Origin: Lepas anatifera
Taxonomy: Eukaryota > Arthropoda > Thecostraca > Lepadidae
Direction: 5' to 3'
Length of the DNA stretch: 64,000 bases
Assembly (NCBI GenBank): GCA_034440635.1
Contig: JAOTON010001351.1
Coordinates: 957,501-1,021,500 of the forward strand
The notes below the pieces were generated by a model. It was given only the letters and a program-made list of their open reading frames with translations, made no database searches and was not told where the DNA came from. Every line of letters starts with the position of its first letter. Positions within the stretch are counted from its first letter, which is position 1. The translations under genes were made by a program, and so were the position numbers. Shown here piece by piece: positions 22,435 through 32,668 of this stretch.

Positions 22435-22456
22435 GTATGTATGTATGTATTTCAAG
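22435..22456 (-). repeat. (ATAC)n 3' tail of LINE B
   Basis: GTATGTATGTATGTATTTC on the plus strand at the exact junction between LINE B and H. A short tandem tail is typical of LINEs of this branch. Confidence 0.75.
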
Positions 22457-22549
22457 GATCACCAACAGGCATGGGCACCCACTGACAGGTGAAGTCAAAA
22501 GGTTTAAAACAATAAATATCGATACAGAAACAGGCACAGTCGATCGTCA

Positions 22550-24285
22550 TTATCTCCTGTCACGTAGGTATAAAACAACGCGTTTCTTGAATTCGGTGAC
22601 ACTTTGATACCACACATCTAAATCGCGGTTTGCATTTAAAAAGGCGTTGCACGCCTTCGGTATTCGGCAAAATAAACCGTTTCGGACGGTATTTATCCGG
22701 GCGTACATGACATGGAATGTAGCTCTGGTGCGGAGCTGCCGGGTGGGCACAGCCAGTGGGAGCTTAGAAAGCAAGAATGGGGAGTCTACTTTGTGGCGAT
22801 GGACATCTCTTATAAACATCAAATCCATCTGCTCTCGTCGGGCCGCTAAAGAGCTCATTCCACAAATATCCATCAATTCCTCATACTGGAGTGAGGGCCC
22901 TACCACTCGACATCGAGCACACAACCACATCAAAAATTTATGCTGGACACGTTCAATCCGTTTCATGTGTACATCAGCTGCTCCACCCCACACCACACTA
23001 CAAAATTCCAAAATTGATCGAACATTGGCACAGTATGTGCTTATCACAGATTTTTTGCTCCGTTCATTGAACGCTCGCCCGTTTTTGCTGGTCTGCAAAG
23101 ACCTCATAAGTAAGCCCAAGGCCCTATTGGCCTTGCAAACAGTGGTGTTCACGTGTTCGCCGAAAGTTAGTTTTTCGTCCAGAAAAACGCCTAGATCACG
23201 CATCACTGACACTCTTTCTAATTCTACCCCGCCTATAGTGTATGTGCCAGTGACAGGAGCACGTCTCAGAGATAAAGTTAAAATTTTACATTTTGCCGGG
23301 TTTAAAGTCAGACCCCACGTCGCAGACCAGCAACAAAGGGAGTCCAGCTGTCTCTGTAGGAACTCAACATATTCGTCGCTATCAATTTTGCGATACATTT
23401 TCACGTCATCCGCGAACATTAAGGTGTATGTCTGAACAGCTTCCGGCAAATCATTAACGAAACAGGCGAACAGCAGCGGCGATAACAATCCACCTTCCGG
23501 TGTCCCCGATGGAACGGGCATCCATCGCGAGCGCTTGCCCTTTACAACGACTCTCTGCTGCCTCCCAGACAGATATGACTCACACCATTTAAATGCTTGG
23601 TCCGAAATATGAAATGAATGTTTAAGTTTGTGGAGAAGCAGTTTATGGTTCACACTTTGGAAAGCCGAACTATAGTCTGTGTAAATCACATCCGTCTGAG
23701 AGCCAGCCGAGATGTTGTTCCAGGCACTGTGCAACAACGTGCTCAGGTTAGTGGCGCAGGAGCGTCCGGGCATAAAACCACGTTGTGTTGGATAAGACGG
23801 GTTCCACATGCTAAAACAACGCAGTAAAAACAACTCGCTCCAGTACCTTACTAAAAAGAGGTAGAAGTGAAACTGATCGATAATTGGATGGCACGCTTTT
23901 ACCACCTTTCTTGTGTATTGGAACGATATTTGCGCGCTTCCATGTCTGGGGGAATATTCCTTGCTCGGACGACAGTTTACACAATTTCGCCATAGGCACA
24001 GACAGCTCATCCGCACATTCATTTATAACGCGAGCACTGATATTGTCCGGTCCACATGCTTTGTGCGGATTAACACTGCAAAGTATTTCTCGGATAATTT
24101 CCTCAGAAACGCGGAAGCACCGTAGTGTCTCCAAGTCATAATCAGGAGCTCGCGGAAGCTCTTGTACTGTCGGATCTGTAAACTTAGCAGCAAACGCACG
24201 GTTTAGTAGCCCCGCTTTTTCACGGTCGTCGGTGATAATATGGTCCCCATCCACAAGATGCGATAATTCACTTTGTTTACCCTTG
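22550..24285 (-). CDS. LINE B reverse transcriptase domain and C-terminus (one frameshift)
   Basis: Reading the minus strand from 24285: HLVDGDHIITDDREKAGLLN (linker), VNPHKACGPDNISARVINEC, IVPIHKKGGKSVPSNYRSVS, then after a frameshift near 23.8 kb RGFMPGRSCATNL, VIYTDYSSAFQSVNHKLL (motif A), GTPEGGLLSPLLFACFVNDL (motif B/C region) and MFADDVKMY with the catalytic FADD. The thumb follows (ILEFCSVVWGGAADVHMKRI, RVQHKFLMWLCAR), and the protein ends YLRDRR with a stop at 22550. All RT blocks are present and the catalytic aspartates are intact. Plus-strand ORF 22647-23435 is an antisense shadow. Confidence 0.9.
24278..24285. repeat. Target-site duplication, left (TACCCTTG)
   Basis: Identical to 28923-28930, flanking the hAT-like element. 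Confidence 0.9.
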
Positions 24286-25109
24286 CAGGGGCGCAGCCAG
24301 AGCTTTCGTATGGGGGGCACACCAACTTTGAGGGGCACCCCGGGGAAAAAGGGCACTTTTTAACGTAACCTAAAAAACTTACTATATCTTTGTTTATATC
24401 ATTTTTTGGGCATCTTTGGTTCAATAAAAATGCAAGGAACTCATTGACGGAGAAGGAAAACTCGATTAAAAGGAACAAAATATCGCCAAAATGCCATGGA
24501 AGTAGCCAAAACACTACTTTTTGGGATAGATTTAAGGACAGCCAACTCATGCAAGTACTTAACATCACCGGAGCATGTGATATCTGTTACAATGTGCAGG
24601 TTAAGGCATATTGGAGTCGAAATTTTTTTGTTATGCCCACTGGTTTTGTCGTGACAAGTGAGCCCTGGCTGAACGCGGATTAAGTTCCTTGCCTCCCACA
24701 ATCGCCGTGGGACGAGGAGTGGCATAGTGTCTTTGGAAGAACACATTTTTGCTGCCGGAAAAATTTGGGAGATATCTTTTGAACTCGTTTATTAAGTTCC
24801 ATATTCTCAAGGATCGGTCCCAGTTAAGATAATAAAAGGTAAACAGGCCAGTGGTTTAGATGGGGATGGTGTGACAGGGCTGAAAATTGTAACAACTAGT
24901 TCTTCATTTAAATTAATTAATAGAAATCCTGGTTTAGGGGACTGTGCTCTGAGCTCAGGGGCACATGCCTTTTTATCATCCCTTCCCAGAATCCACCAGT
25001 ATAATAAACAATTTATATAACCTGGGGTGCCTAGGTATCACAAGCCGTTTTAAAGATTCCTCATTCCTCGTTAGCTCCGTTTTACAAGGGGAGTTTCCAT
25101 TGTGTTCTT

Positions 25110-26995
25110 ATTCCCCATCTATTCAAGACCAGCTCTGGGGCCCCCAAATGTGGATCAGAGGCCCCCAGAGCAGCTTCCCCCATCCCCCAGTTGTGCCTCC
25201 AGGGACTAGACTAGCTCAGTGACCCCGCCCCGAAATGATGGGAGTTGGCCTTGTGTTATTATTATCTGTCTATTCAAGACCACCTCAGGGGCCCCTGATG
25301 TAGATCAGGCCACAAAGCAGCTCATGCTTCACCCAGGGACTAGACTAGCTCATTGGTCCCAGAGATGAGGTCATCAGACTAGCTCAATGGGCCACAGATA
25401 GGCTCATAGGGCCTTAAACCAGTTCAAGAAGCCCCAGAACAGTTTAAGGCGCCAGATCACCTCAGGGGGCCTCAAGCCAACTTAAGGGGCTCTCACAAGC
25501 TCAGCGCCCAGACCAGCTCAGGGTACACTCAGAACCTAGACCCGCTCTTGGGCCCCAGATCAGCTCTTGGGGCCCCAGATCAGTTCAGGGCCCTCAAGTC
25601 AGGTCAGGCGGCAGGATCAAGTCAGGGCCACTAAATCAGCTCAGGAATCCCTCACCAGCTCGGGGCCCAAGCAGTTCAAAAGCCCCCAGAGCTGCTCAGG
25701 GAACACCAGATCGGCCCATAGGGCACCAGATCAGCCTCGGGGACAAATAATCAGATCAGTGGTCCCCGACCAGCTCGGGGCTCAGATCAGCTCGGGAATA
25801 CCAGATCAAGTCAGGAGGCACTTAATCAGCTCAGGAGCCCCATACCATCTCAGGGGCCCTCACCAGCCCCTGTGGGCCCAGTTCAGCTCAGGGCCTGGGA
25901 GCTGCTCAGGAAATCACGTAATCAACCCAGGAGGCCCGAGTCAGCTTAAAGGGCACCATATTAGCCATGGGGCACCAGACTAGCTCAGAGGGAATAAGAT
26001 GGGCTCAGGAGACACACTGATGACTCAGCAGGCACCAGATCGACTCAGGGGGCATTAGTTAAGTTCAGGAGGCAGTATATCTGCTCAGGGTGCACCAGAT
26101 CGATCAGCACAGGGGGCATGTTCAAGTCAGGGGCACTAAATGAGCTCAGGGATCCCTCATAAGCTCGGGGCCCAATCAGTTCAAAAGCCCCATAGCTGCT
26201 CAGGGCACACCAGATGCCCATAGGGCACCAGATCAGCTCCGGGGACAAACAATCAGATCAGAGGTCCCCGACCAGCTCAGGAATACCAGATCAAGTCAGG
26301 AGGCACTTAATCAGCTCAGGAGCCCCATACCATCCCAGGGGCCCTCATCAGCCTCTGTGGGCCCAGCTCAGCTCAGGGCTTTAGATCTGCTCGTGAAATC
26401 ACGTAAGGAGGCCCAGATCAGCTTAAAGGGCACCAGGTTACTCAGGGGGCATCAGATGGGCTCAGGAGGCACGAGATCGACTAAGGGGCATTAGTGCAGC
26501 TCAGGTGGCACCAGATCGATCCGCTCGGGGTCCAGATCAGCTCCCAGCCCCCCAGACTATGGCAGGAGCCTAAATCAGCTCAGGGAGCAACGTAACAGCT
26601 CGGGGGACACAAGGTGGGCTCAGGTCCCACCAAACCAGCTCAGGGGGAGACCAGACCATCTAAGGAGATATCAATAATCAGTTGAGGGGGCACCTAATCA
26701 GCTGAAGAGGCACCATATTGACTTAGGAGACAGAATCAACTTGGGGAGGCATCAGATCAGTTCGGGGGCCCGAATCAGCTCAAGGGGCACTAAATCAGCT
26801 ATTAGGGCACCAAACAAGCTCGGAAGCATTAGACTAACTCAGAGAGCATTATATAGGTTCAGGAGGCAAAATTATTTGCTCAGTGGGGCACTCGATTGAC
26901 TCAGGGGCACCAGATCAGCTTAGAGGGCAAGTAATCAGCTCAAGGGGCCAAGACCAGCTGAGAAGCCACGAGATGAGCTCAAGGAGCACCAGATT
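25110..26995. repeat. Degenerate short tandem repeat (CAGCTCAGGGGCACCAGAT type)
   Basis: Units of roughly 20-25 bp with the core AGCTCAGGGGGCACCAGATC repeat for almost 1.9 kb with heavy substitution and length change. Larger blocks also repeat: 25780-25900 resembles 26270-26390. Its ORFs (such as 25567-25983) are repeat translations. Confidence 0.85.
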
Positions 26996-26999
26996 GGCT

Positions 27000-28922
27000 T
27001 TACCCGTACGATTATTGGCGACAATGAGGCATTAGGTGGACACATACTAGGTGCCCATACTCTTCCCGGGTGCTTGGAAAGGCGATAGAATGCCCTAGCT
27101 GACCGAGAAAGGTATTAAGTTGTCCAACAATAGTTTCAATCGCTACATGCGGCCCAGTTACATCTAGGTTCAACGGCTAGGGCACTAACTTTCGAGCGGC
27201 ACGGCCCAAATTGGGTACACCACCTGGTAATCAAAAGGGCACCCCGGCAGTGATGGGGGCACGTGCTCCCTGTGCCTTCCTGGCTGCACCCCTGGACAGT
27301 AGATCAACTCCGGGAGGCATTAAATAAGCTCAGGGCCGGATCAGCTCAAGGGGCACTAAAACAGCTAAAAGGACTCAGGCAAGCTCGAGGCATCAAACTA
27401 ACTCAAAGAGTATTTTATAGGCTCAGATGGCACACTTATTTTCTCAGGAGGGCACCAGATTGACTACGAGGGCACCAGATCAGCTCAGAGGGCACATGAT
27501 CAGCTCCAGGGGGCACCAGATGAGCTCCGCCCGTACGATTATTGGCGACGAAGAGGCATTATCTGGAAACGGATTACGTGCCTATGCTTTTCCCGAGTGC
27601 TTGGAAAGGCGACAGAATGCCCTAGCTGACCAAAAAGGCACTTAGTTGTCAAACAATAGTTGAAATCGCTAAATGCAGTCTAGTTACATCTAGGTTCAAT
27701 GGCGCAGGGCACTAAATTTCGAACGGCACGGCCCAAAGAGGGTAGGTACACCACCTGGCAATCAAAAGGGCACCCGGCACCGATGGGTGCACGTGCCCCC
27801 TGTGCCCCCCTGGACAGTAGATAAACTCTGGGAGGCATTAAATAAGTTCAGGGGCCCGGATCAGCTCAAGGGGCACTAAAACAGCTAATAGGGCAGCAGG
27901 CAAGCTCGGAGGCATCAGACTAACTTAGAGAGCATTATATAGGTTCAGAACGCACAATTATTTATTCAGGGGAGGGGGGCACTAGATTGACTACGAGGGC
28001 ATCAGATCAACTCAGAAGGCACATGATCACCTCCAGGGGGCATCAGATGAGCTCCACACGTATGATTATTGGCGACGATGAGGCATTATCTGGAAACGGA
28101 TTACGTGCCTATACTATTCCCGGGTGCTTGGAAAGGCGACAGAATGTTTTAGGTGACCAAAAAGGCACGTAATTGTCAAACAATAGTTGAAATTGCTAGA
28201 TGCGGCCTAGTTTCATCTGGGTTCAACGGCATAGGGCACTAAATTTCCTGCGGCACGGCCCAAAGGGGGTACACCACCTGGCAATCAAAAGGGCACCCGG
28301 CACCGATGGGGGCACGTGCCCCCTGTGTCCCCTGGCTGCGGCCCTGGGCAGTAGATAAACTACGGGAGGCATTAAATAAGTTCAGGGGCCCGGATCAGTT
28401 CAAGGGGCACTAAAACAGCTAATAGGGCACCGGGCAAGCTCGGAGGCATCAGACTAACTCAGAGAACACTATATATATTCAGAAAGCACAATTATTTTCT
28501 CAGGGGGGGGCACCAGATTGACTACGAGGGCATCAGATCAGCTCAGAGGGCACATTATCAGCTCCAGGGTTCAGGACCAGCGCTCAGGGGGCACCAGATG
28601 AGCTCAAGGGGCACCAGGTTAGCTCTGCCCATACGATTATTGGCGACGATGAGGCATTATCTGGAAACGGATTACGTGCCTATACTCTTCCCGGGTGCTT
28701 GGAAAGGCGACAGAATGCCCTAACTGACCAAAAAGGCACTTAATTGTCAAACAATAGCTTAAATCACTAAATGCAGTCTAGTTCCACCTAGGCTCAACGA
28801 CGTAGGGTACTAAATTTCGAGCGGCACGGCCCAAAGAGGGCACACCACCTGACAATCAAAAGGGCACCCCGGCACCGATGGGGGGGCACGTGCCCCCTGT
28901 GCCCCCCCTGACTGCGCCCCTG
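27000..28922. repeat. About 530-570 bp tandem array containing repeated hAT right termini
   Basis: The marker CGTACGATTATTGGCGAC starts at about 27005, 27532, 28057 and 28629. Each unit ends with CACCGATGGGGGCACGTGCC...CCCTG like the true right terminus at 28862-28922: terminus-like copies lie at about 27240-27297, 27772-27815 and 28292-28350. Only the last is followed by the target duplication. Confidence 0.85.
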
Positions 28923-28930
28923 TACCCTTG
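28923..28930. repeat. Target-site duplication, right (TACCCTTG)
   Basis: Identical to 24278-24285. Confidence 0.9.
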
Positions 28931-29181
28931 ACACATTTCAGATAAGTCCAAAAACGCTCAGGATTAGTTTTAAGATCATCGATCAGGCCCTGTAAGTACT
29001 CATAAAATCTCGAGCTTGTCATCCGCTTAAAAAATCTTCGCTTATCACGCAACGTTGCCTCAGTAGCACGTGTCCTGGTCCTTTTAATGTGACGATGTGC
29101 CGCCTCCTTTTCCCTCAGCGCCATGTGGGGTTCTCTGTCGAACCAAGGCGGCTGTTGGCGCTTTAGGTGAACTAAGGGAAT
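28931..29181 (-). CDS. LINE B endonuclease-RT linker
   Basis: Continues in the same frame as the endonuclease across the TAA at 29182: WFDREPHMALREKEAAHRHI, RDKRRFFKRMTSSRFYEYLQ and NPERFWTYLKCVKG. These are the typical W(F/Y)D.E...A.R..., YF...I and NP..FW.Y.K blocks. It ends at the hAT target duplication, and the frame resumes at 24285. Confidence 0.85.
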
Positions 29182-30129
29182 TTAGTCCTGTATGGCTGCG
29201 GTCAGTAGGTCGTAAAACAAAGAGGTGGCGTCGTCGACTGGAAGCTGGTCCAGCACGCTCCATGGAGTTCGCCTGAGGGATGTGCGCAAACCATCCCAGT
29301 CTGCGCGCTTGTAGTTCCATGCAGAGCTCCTGGATACCACTGGGACGGGTTCGCGCACCGCTCTAACCTCACAGGTCACCTCCTTGTGGTCGGAGGGAAA
29401 AACTCCATCACGCACTGTCGCTATGACGTCTTGGTTGTTTGACATCACCAGATCGAGGAAGCTGGGACCGCGCGAAGGCTGAAGTACGTGTTGCGCTAGT
29501 CCCGCTAAATGGCAGCCGTCCAGCAGCTCCAGGGCGCGGTGGGATCGTCTCTGTAGGACTGGCGTCGCTCCCCCGGCGCCCCCCGCTCTCCAGGTGACGT
29601 CAGGCACGTTGAAGTCGCCGACAACCACGACCGGTCTGCCAGCAGCTGCGCCCACTACATGGCCGAGAGCAGCCATGACTACTGTCAGGGCCGGGTTATC
29701 ATCTGGTGGACAGTAGCACACGGCAAGAAACATAGGTGGCGCTGTGCTGACTTCAACCACCAGCATCTCTGCATCCTTCGGCTCCAAATTTTCACGCCTT
29801 TCTGGACGGAGCCCTCTCTTGACGAAACAGGCCACGCCCCCACCGATGCGGCCGGTCCTGTCCCGCCGAAACAGCGTGTGCGTGGACAGCGCCGACTCCA
29901 GTTCTGCTGTTTCCACAGCTTCTGTTAGCCAAGTCTCTTGCAGAGCTATGATGGTGAAGTTCTCTAATTCGACAGAACTCTGGCGCAGGTCTCCTAACTT
30001 GTTCTTAATGCTCTGAACGTTCTGCGTCGATATTGTGATCTCTCGGCCGACAGCTGCGGGTCCGGGGTTGACCTCGATGTCTCCAGACAGAAGATTTGGC
30101 AGCAGCCAGCCGCAGCCGGCCGGCTTCAT
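29182..30129 (-). CDS. LINE B AP endonuclease with N-terminal 2A-like peptide
   Basis: The likely start is the ATG at 30127-30129; the longer ORF to 30312 reads into element H, so its first Met is not the element's. Residues 1-24 form a short hydrophobic leader ending GDIEVNPGP. The endonuclease follows at once: STQNVQSIKNK, IIALQETWLTE (catalytic E), CYCPPDDNP, RPVVVVGDFNVPDVTW (D-N), GPSFLDLVMSNNQ and PSDHKEV (SDH). All catalytic blocks are kept. A single TAA at 29182 separates it from the linker. Role: nicks target DNA for target-primed reverse transcription. Confidence 0.85.
   Translation of the reverse strand: MKPAGCGWLLPNLLSGDIEVNPGPAAVGREITISTQNVQSIKNKLGDLRQSSVELENFTIIALQETWLTEAVETAELESALSTHTLFRRDRTGRIGGGVACFVKRGLRPERRENLEPKDAEMLVVEVSTAPPMFLAVCYCPPDDNPALTVVMAALGHVVGAAAGRPVVVVGDFNVPDVTWRAGGAGGATPVLQRRSHRALELLDGCHLAGLAQHVLQPSRGPSFLDLVMSNNQDVIATVRDGVFPSDHKEVTCEVRAVREPVPVVSRSSAWNYKRADWDGLRTSLRRTPWSVLDQLPVDDATSLFYDLLTAAIQD
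30058..30081 (-). other. 2A-like ribosome-skipping motif DIEVNPGP
   Basis: The codons give the canonical D-(V/I)-E-x-N-P-G-P motif preceded by LLSG, about 24 residues into LINE B. 2A motifs at this position are established for APE-type LINEs of sea urchin, amphioxus and molluscs, where translation skips the bond between the last Gly and Pro. Confidence 0.85.
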
Positions 30130-30316
30130 GGTCCCGCCTTTGCCCTGCATCAGCGGTGGGAAATCTTCTATTTTCTGGCCTCGTGCGGGCAGTGTGGAGG
30201 GGTTGGCCGCGAGTGGGACAACAACGATGTTCGGGTGACTGTTTCCGTTCGCCAGGGCAAACGTAATATAACTTCCAGCCCGGAACTGTTTTTGAAGCAT
30301 TTTACCACCCAAAGTA

Positions 30317-31194
30317 TTTCCAGTAGTGAGTTCAAGAATTCGCCGGTTGAGGCCTCATAAACGAGAATTGCCCTTTATATCCTAGCTTACAGAGACCTTT
30401 TTCCCTTGGTTTACGATATTCTATGGCCTCCAGCATGACTGTATGAACATTTTACAATAGCAGGCTTTAAAAAAGCATGTTTGGAATTACCATGATAATT
30501 ACGGCGTCAGCCGTGTTGGTCCCCATTATAGCCATTTTTGACGAAAATTCGGTATCTTCAGGTCCAATGAGGCAGACCTAAATATTGTCCGATTTCGATA
30601 AAAATGGCACCGGTCGACTCCACTTGAACCATAGAACGGGAAAATCGCGAAACCTGACAAAAATAAAAAAGAAAGAAAAATGAAATGGCCTAATGTACAT
30701 GCATAACAAAGACAAAGCTGGGATGGTGCAAGAAAAGCCAACTGTGCCGGTACTACCCAAAAGGTTTGAGTGCAAGCAAGTACAGATGATGCAGGCAGCA
30801 GTCCCATGCAGTTTAGCTTGCATGCACCTCCCTTCTTCTCATCTGGTATCTTGCTGGTAGGTTGCTCAATCCTTGAAGCAGGCTGGCCTTCCACATTCAC
30901 GACTCAATACTCTCCATGACCTCATTCGAATTAATCCATCCAGCAAAAGTAGTGCACGACACTACGGCGGCCAATTACCACGACTGTTCTGTTGGTCACG
31001 AGTCAACAACCAGCAAAATTGGCACGCTAATCAGAGGCCTTTCCACATTTTAATTTGCATTCGATCTTATCTGAGTCGATCTGATCCCCCAAATCCTGTC
31101 CAACAGGTTGAGAGTTGGCGACGCCGTGCAGCCCTGGAAGTTGGTGTGCCGTTAAACCCCAACAATTATAATTATAAGTAGGGCCCTCGTTAAC
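30317..31194. other. No gene seen
   Basis: Flank to the right of element H. ORFs are short, without domains, and no inverted ends or tandem units are evident. Confidence 0.4.
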
Positions 31195-31630
31195 AGGGCC
31201 CCTTAGTGGCAATTTTCCCCAGTGGAAGAGGCTAGGTGACCCCAGTCAGTAAGTTTCAGGAACAGGGGCTTAAGGGGAAGGGGCTTCTGGAGGTTACCAG
31301 CCTCAGGGACAGGTGACCCCTGGTGACAGCCAGTTTCATGGGCAGAGACTAACCAGTTGCAGTCGGCCCTTAAGGGCAAGTGATTCCCAGGGGCAATGGG
31401 GCTGTTGGTTTCAGAGGCTGGGGCGATGGCAAGATGCACCCTTTGGAAGTCAGCCGTAGGGGGCAATGGGCCCCCGGAAGCAGGGGCTCTTGGGTACAGT
31501 CCGCATCGGGAGCAGCCCCCCTCAGTGATCAGTTTCAGGAGAAAGAGCCCAGTAGTGGTAATCAGCCCAAGGAATAGATGCCCCCTGGAGGCGATCGGTG
31601 TCCGGGTCAGGGAAAACTAGTCATAGGCGG
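31195..31630. repeat. Degenerate G-rich minisatellite (same family as 2590-2830)
   Basis: Units with CAGT(C/T)(A/G)GTTTCAG(G)...GGGGC...CCCC recur about every 30-40 bp. Confidence 0.5.
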
Positions 31631-31637
31631 CCTTTAA

Positions 31638-32664
31638 CCCGCGCCCCACCGGGGGTCCGGCGCCACCTTCGCCCCACCGGGGGGCCATCGATGGCCCCCC
31701 CTCTAACTCCGAAAATATGGGCGTTAGCGCAAATCTGCAAAGTGCAATAGAAAGCTCGCGTGAATTCAGTAAGAAATTACTTCGCATGTTTTAGTGCTCA
31801 GGTCAATGGTTTGACCTCCAGAGGTCAAATTAGGTCAAGATCGGCTATTTTCACTCAAATATGCAATGATTAAGCAAACTGGGCATAACTCTTATGCCAT
31901 TAGAGCTATTGAGACCTGGTAAAGTACATTTGATAGCAAATTGCCAGTACTTTTTCCGCTATGTGGAACGTAAAGACCTCCCGCCAGTGGTTTGACCGCC
32001 AGAGGTCACCTCGTGACCTAATATGACCTGAGATCACGAAAGGTCAAAAAGTGACCTTGCCGTATATCAAATGAAAGCCAGTGACAAGACAAACACGATG
32101 GTGTTTGTTTCACCGCTCTAGCTCAATTAGGTCAAAAGTTATTGTCAAAATACTGTTTTTGACCTCTGGTGACCTTGGATGACCTTGTAAAAGTCAAAGG
32201 GCAAATATGACCCCTGGGATCCGTGAAAGGGTGTCCAAAAACGTTGTTCTGAGCAGTCTGAGTATTTGCAATCATTTTTGTGGCTTTTATATCATGAAAT
32301 AGCTTTTCCCCATGCTTTTCCAATGGGAGAGGTCGCCTCGTGACCTGACCTCAGGGCACGAAATCGAAAAATCCCGGATATACACCTTGTAGACCCTGGA
32401 GGGGTCATGAAGTGTAGGAAGTTTCAAATCGATCGACTTTGAAATGTAGCTCTTACAGAGCTCTAAAGTGAAGTGAGGTGACCTTGGTTGACCTCGTCTG
32501 GTGACCTGACCTTGGGTGACCCGGGGTAAAAAATTTCAGGGATGATGGGAAAATGATGCAGTGAGAGGTAGAGCCCTCAACCGCGTTGCTGCGCCTCGTC
32601 GTTTTTCTGCTATCCCGGAAAAACCTTAGGGGGGCCATCGATGGCCCCTCCGGTGGGGCGAGGG
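31638..32664 (+). mobile_element. TTAA MITE family F2, copy a
   Basis: TTAA at 31634-31637 and 32665-32668. TIRs CCC(G/T)CGCCCCACCGG. The left end carries the terminal motif twice around the linker GCCACCTTCGC. Both ends have the palindrome GGGGCCATCGATGGCCCC. The core is rich in AGGTCA half-sites. Copies lie at 38280-39268 (inverted) and 43745-44771. Confidence 0.9.
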
Positions 32665-32668
32665 TTAA

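Larger units (their letters stand above)
24286..28922. mobile_element. hAT-like non-autonomous element, 4637 bp, with amplified right ends
   Basis: The ends CAGGGGCGCAGCCAG and (inverted) CAGGGGCGCAGTCAG are near-perfect 15-bp TIRs with an exact 8-bp duplication TACCCTTG: the hAT signature. It lies in the LINE B linker, so removal restores the linker reading frame. No transposase is present. The interior consists of about 800 bp of unrecognised sequence (24301-25110), a degenerate minisatellite (25110-26995) and a tandem array of right-end units (27000-28922). Confidence 0.9.
22435..30264 (-). mobile_element. LINE B: nearly intact EN-RT LINE with N-terminal 2A motif, split by a hAT-like element
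   Basis: The 3' end on the minus strand is GATCCTTGAAATACATACATAC..., an (ATAC)n tail, joined to element H. The 5' end is at about 30264, joined to the matching H sequence with AAT shared. Without the 4637-bp hAT and its extra 8-bp duplicate it is about 3.2 kb. The coding strand from the ATG at 30129 to 22550 has only one in-frame stop (TAA at 29182) and one frameshift (about 23.8 kb), apart from the insertion. It belongs to the APE-type LINEs (CR1/Jockey-I branch); the exact clade is not settled. There is no ORF1. Confidence 0.85.
14321..30316. mobile_element. Element H: about 16-kb nested inverted repeat with about 950-bp arms
   Basis: The left arm is 14321-14424 plus 17681-18497. The right arm, inverted, is 18972-19529 plus 22105-22434 plus 30265-30316. 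The arm sums agree (both about 0.93-0.95 kb) once the hAT-like (14425-17676), Penelope-like (19530-22104) and LINE B (22435-30264) insertions are removed, and each arm serves as the empty site for insertions in the other. The outermost matching bases are CTTTGGGTGGTA(C/A)AATGCTTC. The loop is 18498-18971. This is a foldback-like element or an inverted pair. Confidence 0.75.

Noticed and set aside
22647..23435. 262-codon plus-strand ORF
   Set aside because: Antisense shadow of the LINE B reverse transcriptase.
25567..25983. 138-codon ORF
   Set aside because: Translation of the short degenerate tandem repeat inside the hAT-like element.
30130..30312. Upstream Met at 30312 as start of the LINE B protein
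   Set aside because: The first part of that ORF is element H sequence, as shown by the homologous arm at 14321-14424. The element begins at about 30264, and the first good Met is at 30129.
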